Shown here one piece after another: positions 25,480-33,185 of a DNA stretch of 36,341 nucleotides. This stretch comes from Candidatus Obscuribacterales bacterium (GTDB lineage Bacteria; Cyanobacteriota; Vampirovibrionia; Obscuribacterales; Obscuribacteraceae): the NCBI GenBank assembly GCA_019746975.1, contig JAIERK010000015.1, positions 1 through 36,341 of the forward strand, given 5' to 3'. The stretch's first letter is position 1, and every line of letters begins with the position of its first letter. The translations under genes and the position numbers were made by a program. Under the pieces are notes generated by a model. The model was given only the letters and a program-made list of their open reading frames with translations. It was not told where the DNA came from and did not search any database.

Positions 25480-28400
25480 TTATTCCTTCTTGTCGTCCTT
25501 CTCTTCGTCGGTCGACGGTTCGGTCTCGACGGTATAGGAATAGTCAACGCCGTTGCTATCGCCGTTCTTTGCGTTCTTTCCATTTTTGCCGTTCTTGCCG
25601 TTCTTCGTTATGCCCATCAGGCCTTCAAGAATGTCGACGTTAATGACCGGCTTCTTCCCTACGAGTTTGCGATCCGATAGAGTTCTGAACTCCTGTGCGA
25701 TTTCGGCCTGAGACTTCGATGGTTCGAGAATGGCGACTATGTCTCCGTAATACAAAGTTTCTTTGTCGACCAGAGCAGCGGCAAGCAGGTCTAGCTCCTT
25801 GCGTTTTGCCTTGAGCAGGGCTTCTACGTTTTGATAGCACTCATCGACAACGGCTTTGATCTCTTTCTCGATTTGATGCTCAGTGTCAGACGAGCCTTTT
25901 TCGCGGAAGCCTTCACAGCCTAGATGTCCGTAAGCATAAGTGGTGTTGAATGAGAACGATCCCATGCCGTAGTTGCGCACCATCATGCTGGCCGTCTTGG
26001 CTACGTGCTGGAGGTCGTTGCTCACACCGGCGGTGTTTTTGCCTGTCGTGAGTCGTTCTGCGATCATGCCACCGAGGCTGACCTCGATGTCGCACATCAA
26101 TTCGTCCTTATTAGGTGAGTGGTGGAAGTAGTCGTCTTTAGCGACTGCCCACATGTAGCCCAGAGCGCGGCTGGTCGGCACGATCGTGACGACCTGAATG
26201 CGGTCCATGACTCTCCGGAAGTAGGCGACTATGGCGTGTCCTGCTTCGTGATATGCGGTCTCCCAGAGGTCTTTCACGACGACTTTCTGGCTTCGGTGCA
26301 CACCGAAGTTGACGCGCTGAATCGCTTGCACCAGGTCACCATGGTTGATTACCAGTCTGCCGTGACGAATGGCAATCAGACCGGCTTCGTTAACGACATT
26401 CTTGAGATCGGCGCCGGACGAGAAAACCGTCATGCGGGCGATCTCAAGCAGGCTGACTGAAGGATCGATTTTGAGATCCTGCGAGTAATGTTCGAGAATA
26501 CCTTCGCGACCTTCAAGATTTGGAAGCGGTACGTCGATCTGCCGATCGAATCGTCCCGGCCTCAAGAGCGCCGAATCAAGCATCGAGGCGTTGTTGGTAG
26601 CGCCGATGGTGAGTACTTTGTGTTTTCCGAATCCGTCCATCTCGACGAGAAGCTGGTTGAGGGTGCGGTTGACTTCGTTCTGTCCGCCGCCGCCGCGATC
26701 GTGGGAGCGGGTCGCTCCGATCGCATCAATCTCATCGATGAACACGATGGCAGGCTTACCGCTGCGGCGAGCTTGCTCGTAGACAGACCTGACGCGCTGT
26801 GCGCCAAGCCCGACCCAGACTTGTACGAAGTCTGTTCCGGACAACGCGTAGAAAGCTACACCGGCTTCATGTGCGATGGCCTTGGCGAGCATTGTTTTGC
26901 CGGTGCCGGGCGATCCCACAAGGAGTATCCCTTTCGGTGTGCTGAGTCCGCTCTTCGCGACCAGGTCAGCGTTCTTCAGAAGGGCCACGACTTCGTGAGC
27001 CTCATGTTTTGCTTCTTCCATGCCTTTGATGTCGTCGAGTTTGACGTCGAGGTCTGGGACGCGAGAGAGGTTCATTCCTGATGTGTTGAGCTTATGGCCT
27101 GCTGTGACTGAAACTCGATTGCAAGCTTCTTCGAGCTCCTCTTCGTCCACCTCTTTCTTGCCTTTGCGAACCGCGAGGATGGCGGCCTCGTTGCAAGTGG
27201 CTGCGATGTCGGCACCTGAGAAATTGAAAGAGAGTTTGCCTAGTTTTGCAAGATCCGGTTCTGTCGCCAGTTTGATCTTGCTGAGATAGCGTTCGAATAT
27301 CTTCTTGCGCGACTCGGCATCAGGCAGTCCGACATAGAGTTTGCGATCGAATCGGCCGGAGCGCATGAATGCAGGGTCGAGGCTCTGCTCGTTGTTGGTG
27401 GCGCCAATGGTGATGACGTTGCTGCGACCGAGACCATCGAGCTCGACCAGAATCTGGTTGAGTGCGTTGGTTCTGTTGTTGCCGGTTTCGGTCATGGTGC
27501 CGCCGACGGCATCGATTTCGTCGATGAATACGATGGCGGCAGGACTCTTCCTGGCCTGACTGTAGAGTGATCTGATTCTGGCTGCGCCTTCGCCTGCCCA
27601 GAAGCTCGTGAAGTAGCTGCCCGACAATCCGTAGAAGGGAACTCCTGCCGCATTAGCTATCGCCTTCGCGAGCATCGTCTTACCGACTCCGGGTGGGCCG
27701 ACCATCATAATGCCCTTGGGCAGCTTGGCGCCGATTTTTCTGAGCTCTTCGCCGCGCTGCAGGAAGTCTACAATTTCGGTGATGTCGACTTTTACATCGT
27801 CGATGCCGATGACGTCATCGAGGGTGACTGTGGCGTCGTGTGCGATGAGTTCGACGCCCGAGGTGAGCGTACGTTCAAGACCGACGGTGACATTGTCCAG
27901 AGCGAGCTTGAGTGTCTCGGTCGTGACCTTGTTGGGGCCACCTGCCCGACGAGAAATAAGAGCGGCTTCGTTGACTATGCTTGCTACTTCTGCAGGTGAG
28001 TAGTTCGAGGTCAGACCGACAATCTCGTCATAATCGATCTTGTTTTCATCGTGTACAACCTTCGAGGTGTAGTATTTGAACAACGATTTGCGCTCTTCCG
28101 GAGAAGGCGGCTGGAAGTAGATGCGTCTGTCCATGCGCCCTGCGCGCATGAGGGCGGGATCGAGCATGGCATCATTATTGGTGGCACCGATGACGATTAG
28201 TTTTGTGGCGTGAAAACCATCCATTTCCATAAGCAGAGTATTCAGAGTCTGGTTCTGGTCTGCCTGTGCGCCCATCCCACGGTCTTCTTTCCGACGGCTC
28301 CCCATCGATTCGATTTCGTCGATAAACAGAATCGCTCGTTCGTGCTTTCGCAGTTTGCTGAATAAGGTTTTCAATTTGAAGACGCCGAGACCGTAGATCA

Positions 28401-28917
28401 TGCCAGAGAATCCACCGCCGTCCACGACGTAGAACGGTAGGCCAACCTCGTTGGCAATCGCTCTTGCAAATAGCGTTTTTCCGACTCCTGGTGGTCCAAT
28501 GAAAAGCATGCCTTTAGGAACATCGGCTCCGGATGCGATGTAATGCTGATCGTTCTTCAGCATGTCGATTACTTCGCGAATTTCCATCTTGGCTTTTTCG
28601 TTACCGACGAGTTCGTCGAGTGACTTTGGCGCTTTGGGATTAATCGGCGGATCTTTGAACGCAAATTTGAACATCTTCTTCCAGAGACTCACCGGCGCCT
28701 TGGAATCGGCTCTGGGTGGAAGCGGGAAGATTATGCTCATCAATATGTAGAACTGGAGCAAAATAATCAAGGCACCGAATATGGCAGCACCGATCATGGT
28801 GATCACTGAGTATTTCAGCAGCGCCGGAAAGGATGCAAACGGATTCCAAAACTGCGACGTGAATACGAGGACTAATGTCCACAGTATTAGAACCGTCCAT
28901 CTTGCCCAGTTTTTCAT
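25480..28917 (-). CDS. FtsH-like membrane metalloprotease with three tandem AAA modules
   Basis: 1145 residues, against about 600-670 for ordinary FtsH. Two N-terminal helices (about 5-25 and 34-66) are joined by a very short loop, so the usual periplasmic domain is missing. Three complete AAA modules follow. Walker A motifs are at 141-148 (GPPGVGKT), 407-414 (GPPGVGKT) and 668-675 (GSPGTGKT). Each has FIDEI(E/D) and a two-arginine SRH (MRAGRMDR, MRSGRFDR, LRPGRFDR). Pore-loop equivalents of FtsH FVG are IYG, WAG and WVG. A single M41 peptidase follows with HEAGH at 890-894 and the third zinc ligand D968 in SND, so it should be catalytic. The tail is low complexity, with five KNG/KNA triplets at 1105-1119 and an acidic end. 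It presumably unfolds and degrades membrane or exported proteins. AGGA precedes the ATG. The first AAA pore loop is degenerate, which hints at divided roles. Confidence 0.93.
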   Translation of the reverse strand: MKNWARWTVLILWTLVLVFTSQFWNPFASFPALLKYSVITMIGAAIFGALIILLQFYILMSIIFPLPPRADSKAPVSLWKKMFKFAFKDPPINPKAPKSLDELVGNEKAKMEIREVIDMLKNDQHYIASGADVPKGMLFIGPPGVGKTLFARAIANEVGLPFYVVDGGGFSGMIYGLGVFKLKTLFSKLRKHERAILFIDEIESMGSRRKEDRGMGAQADQNQTLNTLLMEMDGFHATKLIVIGATNNDAMLDPALMRAGRMDRRIYFQPPSPEERKSLFKYYTSKVVHDENKIDYDEIVGLTSNYSPAEVASIVNEAALISRRAGGPNKVTTETLKLALDNVTVGLERTLTSGVELIAHDATVTLDDVIGIDDVKVDITEIVDFLQRGEELRKIGAKLPKGIMMVGPPGVGKTMLAKAIANAAGVPFYGLSGSYFTSFWAGEGAARIRSLYSQARKSPAAIVFIDEIDAVGGTMTETGNNRTNALNQILVELDGLGRSNVITIGATNNEQSLDPAFMRSGRFDRKLYVGLPDAESRKKIFERYLSKIKLATEPDLAKLGKLSFNFSGADIAATCNEAAILAVRKGKKEVDEEELEEACNRVSVTAGHKLNTSGMNLSRVPDLDVKLDDIKGMEEAKHEAHEVVALLKNADLVAKSGLSTPKGILLVGSPGTGKTMLAKAIAHEAGVAFYALSGTDFVQVWVGLGAQRVRSVYEQARRSGKPAIVFIDEIDAIGATRSHDRGGGGQNEVNRTLNQLLVEMDGFGKHKVLTIGATNNASMLDSALLRPGRFDRQIDVPLPNLEGREGILEHYSQDLKIDPSVSLLEIARMTVFSSGADLKNVVNEAGLIAIRHGRLVINHGDLVQAIQRVNFGVHRSQKVVVKDLWETAYHEAGHAIVAYFRRVMDRIQVVTIVPTSRALGYMWAVAKDDYFHHSPNKDELMCDIEVSLGGMIAERLTTGKNTAGVSNDLQHVAKTASMMVRNYGMGSFSFNTTYAYGHLGCEGFREKGSSDTEHQIEKEIKAVVDECYQNVEALLKAKRKELDLLAAALVDKETLYYGDIVAILEPSKSQAEIAQEFRTLSDRKLVGKKPVINVDILEGLMGITKNGKNGKNGKNAKNGDSNGVDYSYTVETEPSTDEEKDDKKE
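25561..25605 (-). repeat. In-frame nine-base repeats coding for K-N-G triplets
   Basis: Five near-identical nine-base units in the 3' part of the FtsH-like gene encode K-N-G, K-N-G, K-N-G, K-N-A, K-N-G. Such arrays change length by slippage without breaking the frame, so the length of the flexible tail probably varies among strains. Confidence 0.8.
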
Positions 28918-28988
28918 TGCTTTATCCTGTTATGTCCAGTACCGTAGTTTTACTTGAATCTCCCCACCTGGGGAAAATCAACTCTCCC

Positions 28989-29207
28989 TCACGTCTTTTG
29001 ATCCGTGACTGCACCTGGAAAGGTGTGGTCACGAAAGCCATCCGCAATCTCGAATTCACCTATAAGACCATCCAGGGAATTGCCATTGGTCTTCGCTGTA
29101 GTGACGTCTCGAATCCCAACTTTCATAGGCTGTGGCGGCGTAGAATAGCTGCCCATCAAAGTGGACATGCACATAACCAAAAGGAATATCACGATGTACT
29201 TTTTCAT
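28989..29207 (-). CDS. Small exported protein of unknown function
   Basis: 72 residues. MKKYIVIFLLVMCMSTLMGSYS is a clean signal peptide: two lysines, a hydrophobic core, then small residues. The mature part of about 50 residues is polar and has no Cys pair, so no domain is recognised. C13 lies inside the hydrophobic core and does not form a lipobox. It sits between the anchored thioredoxin and the FtsH-like gene, all on one strand, with 71 bases to the latter, and could be a substrate or adaptor in that group. The ATG is preceded by AGGTCGAC at loose spacing. Its reality rests on the signal peptide and position. Confidence 0.55.
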   Translation of the reverse strand: MKKYIVIFLLVMCMSTLMGSYSTPPQPMKVGIRDVTTAKTNGNSLDGLIGEFEIADGFRDHTFPGAVTDQKT

Positions 29208-29343
29208 TCAATGTCGACCTATTGAATCTTCGTGCTCAAGCGCTTATCTTCATCTTAACTATAACCCGTAAAATTGGTTCGGGCATCCTCGAATGCTTCA
29301 ATTCAGTGAAAACCCTGATTTAGACGGTTGCATGTGAAATCGC

Positions 29344-29907
29344 TCACAGAGAGCTGACTTTGGCAGGCACGCTGACATTGTTTTGCGACAGCCAGGAGCG
29401 CATATCTTCAAAGCTTCTTGCACCTGCTGTGGAATCCACCATATGACCGTCTTCAAACAACACGAAGGTAGGTACGCCGTTGACATCGTATCTGTCGGCC
29501 AGTGTGCTGGCTTTCTCGGCGTTGACTTTGCAAAGCCTGACTACGCCTTGTCCGTTGAAAGCGAGCTGACCGATGGCATCAGACATTTTGGTGCAGTTCG
29601 GGCAGTGAGTTGTGTAGAACTCGACCAGAACCGGCTCTCGCGAGTCGAGTACAAAGCCTTGAAACGAGCCTTCATCAATATCGACCACCAGCTCTTTTCC
29701 TGCTTGCGCTTGGGCGTTGAAAGTTGATTGTGGGCTATTGCCATTGGGTGTCGGTGTCGAAGTGCCGTTCGAAGGACTGCCGTCGCCAGCTCCGGTTGCG
29801 CATGTGCTGCCAGAATCGGCTGCAACTCCGGGATCCTGTCCATTCATGCTGTTCCATACGCTGCCGATCACAAGTGCGATCACAAATGCGATGAACATCT
29901 CTTTCAT
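29344..29907 (-). CDS. Membrane-anchored or exported thioredoxin-fold protein with CPNC active site
   Basis: 187 residues. An N-terminal hydrophobic segment (about 3-18, uncleaved anchor or signal peptide) is followed by about 45 residues of low-complexity G/S/T/N/P linker. A thioredoxin domain follows from about residue 72. The active site is C102-P-N-C105 (TTHCPNC) in place of WCGPC, and the cis-proline loop is NGVPTFVLF. The replaced Trp and Gly-Pro pair should shift the redox potential. Such exported proteins usually reduce or isomerise disulfides in the periplasm. AGGAAAG upstream supports the ATG. A strong intrinsic terminator lies only 14 bases before the start, so expression may need read-through from the fasciclin gene or an internal promoter. 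Confidence 0.87.
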   Translation of the reverse strand: MKEMFIAFVIALVIGSVWNSMNGQDPGVAADSGSTCATGAGDGSPSNGTSTPTPNGNSPQSTFNAQAQAGKELVVDIDEGSFQGFVLDSREPVLVEFYTTHCPNCTKMSDAIGQLAFNGQGVVRLCKVNAEKASTLADRYDVNGVPTFVLFEDGHMVDSTAGARSFEDMRSWLSQNNVSVPAKVSSL

Positions 29908-29920
29908 TGACTTTCCTCAG

Positions 29921-29952
29921 AAAAACAAAGGTAGGTTTTTCAACCTACCTTT
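29921..29952 (-). terminator. Intrinsic terminator after the fasciclin gene, at the doorstep of the thioredoxin gene
   Basis: An 11-base perfect stem (29927-29937 paired with 29942-29952, AAAGGTAGGTT type) is followed on the minus strand by GTTTTT. It lies downstream of the fasciclin gene and ends 14 bases before the ATG of the CPNC thioredoxin gene. It could act as an attenuator for the genes beyond. Confidence 0.8.
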
Positions 29953-29989
29953 AATATTCCCATTTGGTGGGCAACTTCGCACGTTTTAA

Positions 29990-30517
29990 TTACTTACCGC
30001 GCTCTGGGACTAAGACGAAGTCGATTACGTGGATAACCCCATTGTTGCATTTAATATCAGGTTTGGTTACTACAGCGCCGTCTACGACGATGACTTCGCC
30101 GTCATTCTTGGTGTCGACCATGAGTGATTCACCCTGCACCGTCACTACCGAACGCTTGTCTTTCAAGTCAGAGGAAGGAACGACGCCCTTTACGACGTGA
30201 TACTTCAACACGCTCGGATCGCTCAAGAGTTCATCTTTCTGTGCTTTAGGCAGCTTGGCAAGCGCTTCATCGGTTGGCGCGAAGACCGTAAATGGTCCTT
30301 TGCCTTTCAATGTTTTCGAAAGACCGGTAGATGTCAGGGCATTGGAGAGGGATTTGAACGAGCCGTCAGATTTAGCCGTGTCGACAATATCCTTGCCGCA
30401 CGCTGCCTGAGAGCATTTTTTCTTCTTCTTGGCGTGAGCAGCATCGGGGCTCGCGAGCCCTCCAGCCAGCATCACAAAGGACAATAGCAGGGCCCAGGAA
30501 CCCGTATTTTTCGTCAT
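29990..30517 (-). CDS. Exported fasciclin (FAS1) domain protein
   Basis: 175 residues from ATG 30517, chosen because GGGGAAGG lies just upstream. A further in-frame ATG 13 codons earlier (30556) lacks that support. Residues 1-29 are a signal peptide ending AHA. A KKKKK and two-Cys segment (C35, C40) follows. Residues 45-174 are one FAS1 domain with its hallmarks: GPFTVFAPTDEALAKLP (H1), LKYHVVKG (the YH motif) and GVIHVIDFVLVP (H2). FAS1 proteins mediate adhesion or act as surface and extracellular matrix components. The position between two thioredoxin genes and the extra Cys pair suggest a redox-handled exported protein. Confidence 0.9.
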   Translation of the reverse strand: MTKNTGSWALLLSFVMLAGGLASPDAAHAKKKKKCSQAACGKDIVDTAKSDGSFKSLSNALTSTGLSKTLKGKGPFTVFAPTDEALAKLPKAQKDELLSDPSVLKYHVVKGVVPSSDLKDKRSVVTVQGESLMVDTKNDGEVIVVDGAVVTKPDIKCNNGVIHVIDFVLVPERGK

Positions 30518-30590
30518 AACCTTCCCCTTTATGAGAGATGTGTTGAGTTTAGTCATGGGTAAATCCCGCTCACAAGAGCGTTTGTTTGGT

Positions 30591-31013
30591 TTATAAATGC
30601 TTGTTGATGGTCTGGAGCAGCTCTTCCTTGGAGCGTAACCCGACCATTTGGTCAGCCACCTTGCCGCTCTTGAACACGATCAGGCAGGGGATACCTCTGA
30701 TATTGTATGCCTGCGCGGTCTTTGGATTGTCGTCGGTATTGAGTTTAGCCACTTTGACTTTGCCCTTGAGCTCGTTGGAGAGCTCCTCGACGATCGGTCC
30801 CTGTCTGCGGCAAGGTCCGCACCAGGGCGCCCAAAAGTCGACCAGCACGGGCTTGTCTGACTTCAAGACTTCCTTCTCAAAACTTTGATCAGTGACCTGC
30901 AGCACTGAATCCTGACCGGCCTTCGCGTTGTCCTCCGCCTGACAGGCGGGCAGGCACGCGGCGGTGATCATCAGGACTGAACCTGCCATCACTGTCTTTT
31001 TGAGTATATTCAT
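30591..31013 (-). CDS. Exported thioredoxin (probable lipoprotein), duplicate of the adjacent cytoplasmic thioredoxin
   Basis: 140 residues from ATG 31013; a GTG at 31019 also fits the frame but overlaps the ribosome binding site. The signal segment MNILKKTVMAGSVLMITAAC offers possible lipobox cysteines C20 (TAAC) or C24 (LPAC). The thioredoxin domain carries WCGPC (C65, C68). It matches the gene just upstream along its length: [29 protein letters not shown], [20 protein letters not shown], INKH. Unusually, the residue right after the cis-proline is Cys (RGIPCLIVF) where thioredoxins have Thr or Ser, which places a third Cys next to the active site. It probably reduces disulfides outside the cytoplasm. 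Confidence 0.9.
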   Translation of the reverse strand: MNILKKTVMAGSVLMITAACLPACQAEDNAKAGQDSVLQVTDQSFEKEVLKSDKPVLVDFWAPWCGPCRRQGPIVEELSNELKGKVKVAKLNTDDNPKTAQAYNIRGIPCLIVFKSGKVADQMVGLRSKEELLQTINKHL

Positions 31014-31025
31014 AGACACCTCACC

Positions 31026-31040
31026 TTTGAGTAACTCAAA
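31026..31040. promoter_or_regulatory. Inverted repeat in the leader of the exported thioredoxin gene
   Basis: TTTGAGT-A-ACTCAAA is a perfect 15-base inverted repeat lying 13 bases before the ATG of the exported thioredoxin. It could be an operator or a small leader hairpin (six-base stem, TAA loop). There is no independent support. Confidence 0.3.
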
Positions 31041-31093
31041 ACTTACCCGCTTTTCCGGCGAGTTGAGTGGGGCAGGTTTGGAGCAGAATCTGA

Positions 31094-31417
31094 TTAGACG
31101 TGCTTGTTAATTGCCGATGCCAGCGTCGATTTGGGAACCGCACCAACGACTTGCTCAACGACCTGTCCTTGCTTGAACAGGTAGAGGCTAGGGATGCCTC
31201 TGATGTGATACGCCTGGGCTGTCTTAGGATTCTCATCGGTATTCAATTTGACTACCTTGATCTTTCCTGCGAAATCCTTGGAGAGATCCTCGACTACAGG
31301 CGCTACCGCCTTACAAGGACCGCACCAAGGTGCCCAGAAGTCTACCAGTACCGGGATATCAGCCTTTAGAACTTCCTGTTCGAAGGTTGCATCGGTTACG
31401 TTTGCCACCGTAGACAT
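31094..31417 (-). CDS. trxA: Thioredoxin
   Basis: 107 residues, the normal length of a classical cytoplasmic thioredoxin, with no signal sequence. The active site is WCGPC (C32, C35), preceded by PVLVDFWAP with the buried Asp. The cis-proline loop is RGIPSLYLF, and [14 protein letters not shown] and a C-terminal helix INKHV follow. It serves as a general dithiol reductant fed by thioredoxin reductase, which is not in this window. GGAGG lies upstream of the ATG at a somewhat long spacing. It is the first gene of a minus-strand series that continues with its exported duplicate 80 bases downstream. Confidence 0.95.
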   Translation of the reverse strand: MSTVANVTDATFEQEVLKADIPVLVDFWAPWCGPCKAVAPVVEDLSKDFAGKIKVVKLNTDENPKTAQAYHIRGIPSLYLFKQGQVVEQVVGAVPKSTLASAINKHV

Positions 31418-31462
31418 TGCGGAATAGACCTCCAGAACTTACTACTATCCTTCCATTTCGGA

Positions 31463-31468
31463 ATTATA
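31463..31468 (-). promoter_or_regulatory. Consensus -10 element upstream of trxA
   Basis: A perfect TATAAT on the minus strand about 45 bases before the trxA ATG. No good -35 hexamer is found at the usual distance. It is the best promoter candidate for the thioredoxin-fasciclin series. Confidence 0.45.
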
Positions 31469-31678
31469 GTTACAAAACACCAGTTTCCCACAGAAAGGCC
31501 GTTTTGTCTTAAAAGTCTGAGTTTGGTTAAAGTCGAAATTATGCTGATAATCGTTTTTGACCAGCTCTAACCAGCCCAATTTACGGCGAAAGAGGGCTGC
31601 GTAAAAATTCGGTGAGAAAATGAGTTTCGCGTAGATTCCACGTTACGATGGGGGTTGAGAGGTTTTGAGCAACACGCC

Positions 31679-33181
31679 ATGAGCACTTTGCTTAAGAATA
31701 AAGTTTATGGATGGTTTTTTAGCAGTCTGGCTAACCAGCTGCTTTTTACTTATTTGCTCATCATCACTATAGCGTTGCTTGCCGTAAGCCTTTGGGCTCT
31801 AGTCACGATCAAGAGTGAGTCGGTAACGGATTTGCAGCGGCAGTTGGAAGTCGAGGCTGTCAACCTGGCGCTGGAGATCGACAACGATCTCGGTTATGAC
31901 TCGCAGTCCGCAAGGGATCGAATTCAATCGGCGGTCGACAGGCGTGCCACCAAAGTTGGTGTGACCATCACCGTTGTAAACAGAGACGGACGAGTGCTAG
32001 CTGACTCGACACCAGACGACGAGACTGCGCTTGATAGCCAGGGGCAAAACATATCGCGCGACTCTGAAATCAATGACGCGCTCGCAGGAATCATAGCCAT
32101 CGTCACCCGTAACCAGGAACGGACCAATACAAATTGGCTGTACGTCGCCTATCCGATACGCTCGTCCGGTACGACTGCCGGCGTGGTGCGTGTCGGAATG
32201 CAGCTCACTGAAGTGGAGCAACGGTTGCGGAGGGACTTGATAATATTTCTCGAGATCATTCTTGCTACTGCTGTAATTACAGTCGCCATAAGCCTCTGGC
32301 TAGCGGAACGAGTCAATCGACCGGTGAAAGAGATGAGCAAGCTCGCAAAAGAGATCTCCATTTCCGGGGACTTGTCGAGCTTCCTGCCGGTCGCACGTCG
32401 AGACGAGATCGGCGAGCTCAGTTTGTCATTCAACCAGATGATCGGCCGATTGCGGGAGCAGGAGCGCTTGCGCCAGGAGTTCATCGCCAATGCCAGTCAC
32501 GAGCTCAAGACGCCGACGATGGCTATCGGCTCGGTCGTTGATGCGATGATGGCTGGTGCGGCAGAGGATCCGTCCTTGCGTGGGAAATTTCTCAAATCGT
32601 TGGAAAAGCTTGTCGAGCGGCAGACGAATCTAATACGCGATTTGCTCGACATTTCGAAACTTGATTCATCCACGAGCGATATAAAAGATTGGAGGCACGA
32701 TGTCAATCTGAATCAGGTTTTGCTTGAGGCTGTCGATCAGGTCAGGTCCCAAGCCAGTAGCAAGGATATTCAGCTGTCAACTCCGGACTGGCTTGAAAAT
32801 TCGATCGGAGACGGGTTCAAGTTGAAAGGCAACGGCGACCAACTACAGCGGGCGTTCATCAATCTCCTCGGCAACGCAGTCAATTACACGCCTTCCGGAG
32901 GCAAAGTCTCGCTCACTTGTGATGAGCCTGACAATCGGAGAGTTCAAGTGTTGATCCAGGACACAGGAGCAGGCATTGCTGTAGAGGATCTGCCCCACAT
33001 CTTCGAGCGCTTCTATCGTGGCGATAAATCGCGCAATCGTCAGGCTGGCGGCTCCGGACTGGGTCTTGCTATCACTTATGAAATCGTGGCACGTCATTAT
33101 GGAACAATCGAAGTAGAGTCGACTGTTGGAAAAGGCTCGACCTTCAAAGTGACGTTGCCTGCTAGCCGAGAGACTTCGTAG
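31679..33181 (+). CDS. Membrane sensor histidine kinase
   Basis: 500 residues from ATG 31679; a TTG at 31655 would add eight. There are two membrane helices (about 10-42 and 185-210) around an extracytoplasmic sensor domain of about 140 residues resembling a PAS/Cache-like fold (VTITVVNRDGRVLADSTPDD). A HAMP linker follows (about 210-262, RPVKEMSKLAKEIS). The HisKA dimerisation domain has the phosphorylated H274 in ASHELKTP. The catalytic domain has the N box (FINLLGNAVNYTPSGG), G1 (DTGAGI), F box (FERFYRGD) and G2 (GGSGLGLAI). This is the PhoR/ResE-like class. No response regulator gene is adjacent, so the partner is elsewhere. The ligand is unknown. Confidence 0.93.
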   Translation: MSTLLKNKVYGWFFSSLANQLLFTYLLIITIALLAVSLWALVTIKSESVTDLQRQLEVEAVNLALEIDNDLGYDSQSARDRIQSAVDRRATKVGVTITVVNRDGRVLADSTPDDETALDSQGQNISRDSEINDALAGIIAIVTRNQERTNTNWLYVAYPIRSSGTTAGVVRVGMQLTEVEQRLRRDLIIFLEIILATAVITVAISLWLAERVNRPVKEMSKLAKEISISGDLSSFLPVARRDEIGELSLSFNQMIGRLREQERLRQEFIANASHELKTPTMAIGSVVDAMMAGAAEDPSLRGKFLKSLEKLVERQTNLIRDLLDISKLDSSTSDIKDWRHDVNLNQVLLEAVDQVRSQASSKDIQLSTPDWLENSIGDGFKLKGNGDQLQRAFINLLGNAVNYTPSGGKVSLTCDEPDNRRVQVLIQDTGAGIAVEDLPHIFERFYRGDKSRNRQAGGSGLGLAITYEIVARHYGTIEVESTVGKGSTFKVTLPASRETS

Positions 33182-33185
33182 ACGT

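Noticed and set aside
24555..25583. 342-codon open frame on the minus strand crossing the boundary between the FtsH-like and GT-C-like genes
   Set aside because: Arg/His-rich, no domain, no membrane segment, and out of frame with two well-supported genes.
26488..27081. 197-codon frame opposite the protease gene
   Set aside because: Lies antisense to conserved AAA motifs that demand the other strand.
28961..28974. TCCCC-ACCT-GGGGA hairpin between the small exported gene and the protease gene
   Set aside because: The stem is only five bases, with no T-run on the transcribed strand; weak as a terminator.
31557..31585. TTGACC with a 17-base spacer to TTTACG as a promoter for the histidine kinase
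   Set aside because: The -35 is good but the -10 matches only three of six positions; not firm enough to list.
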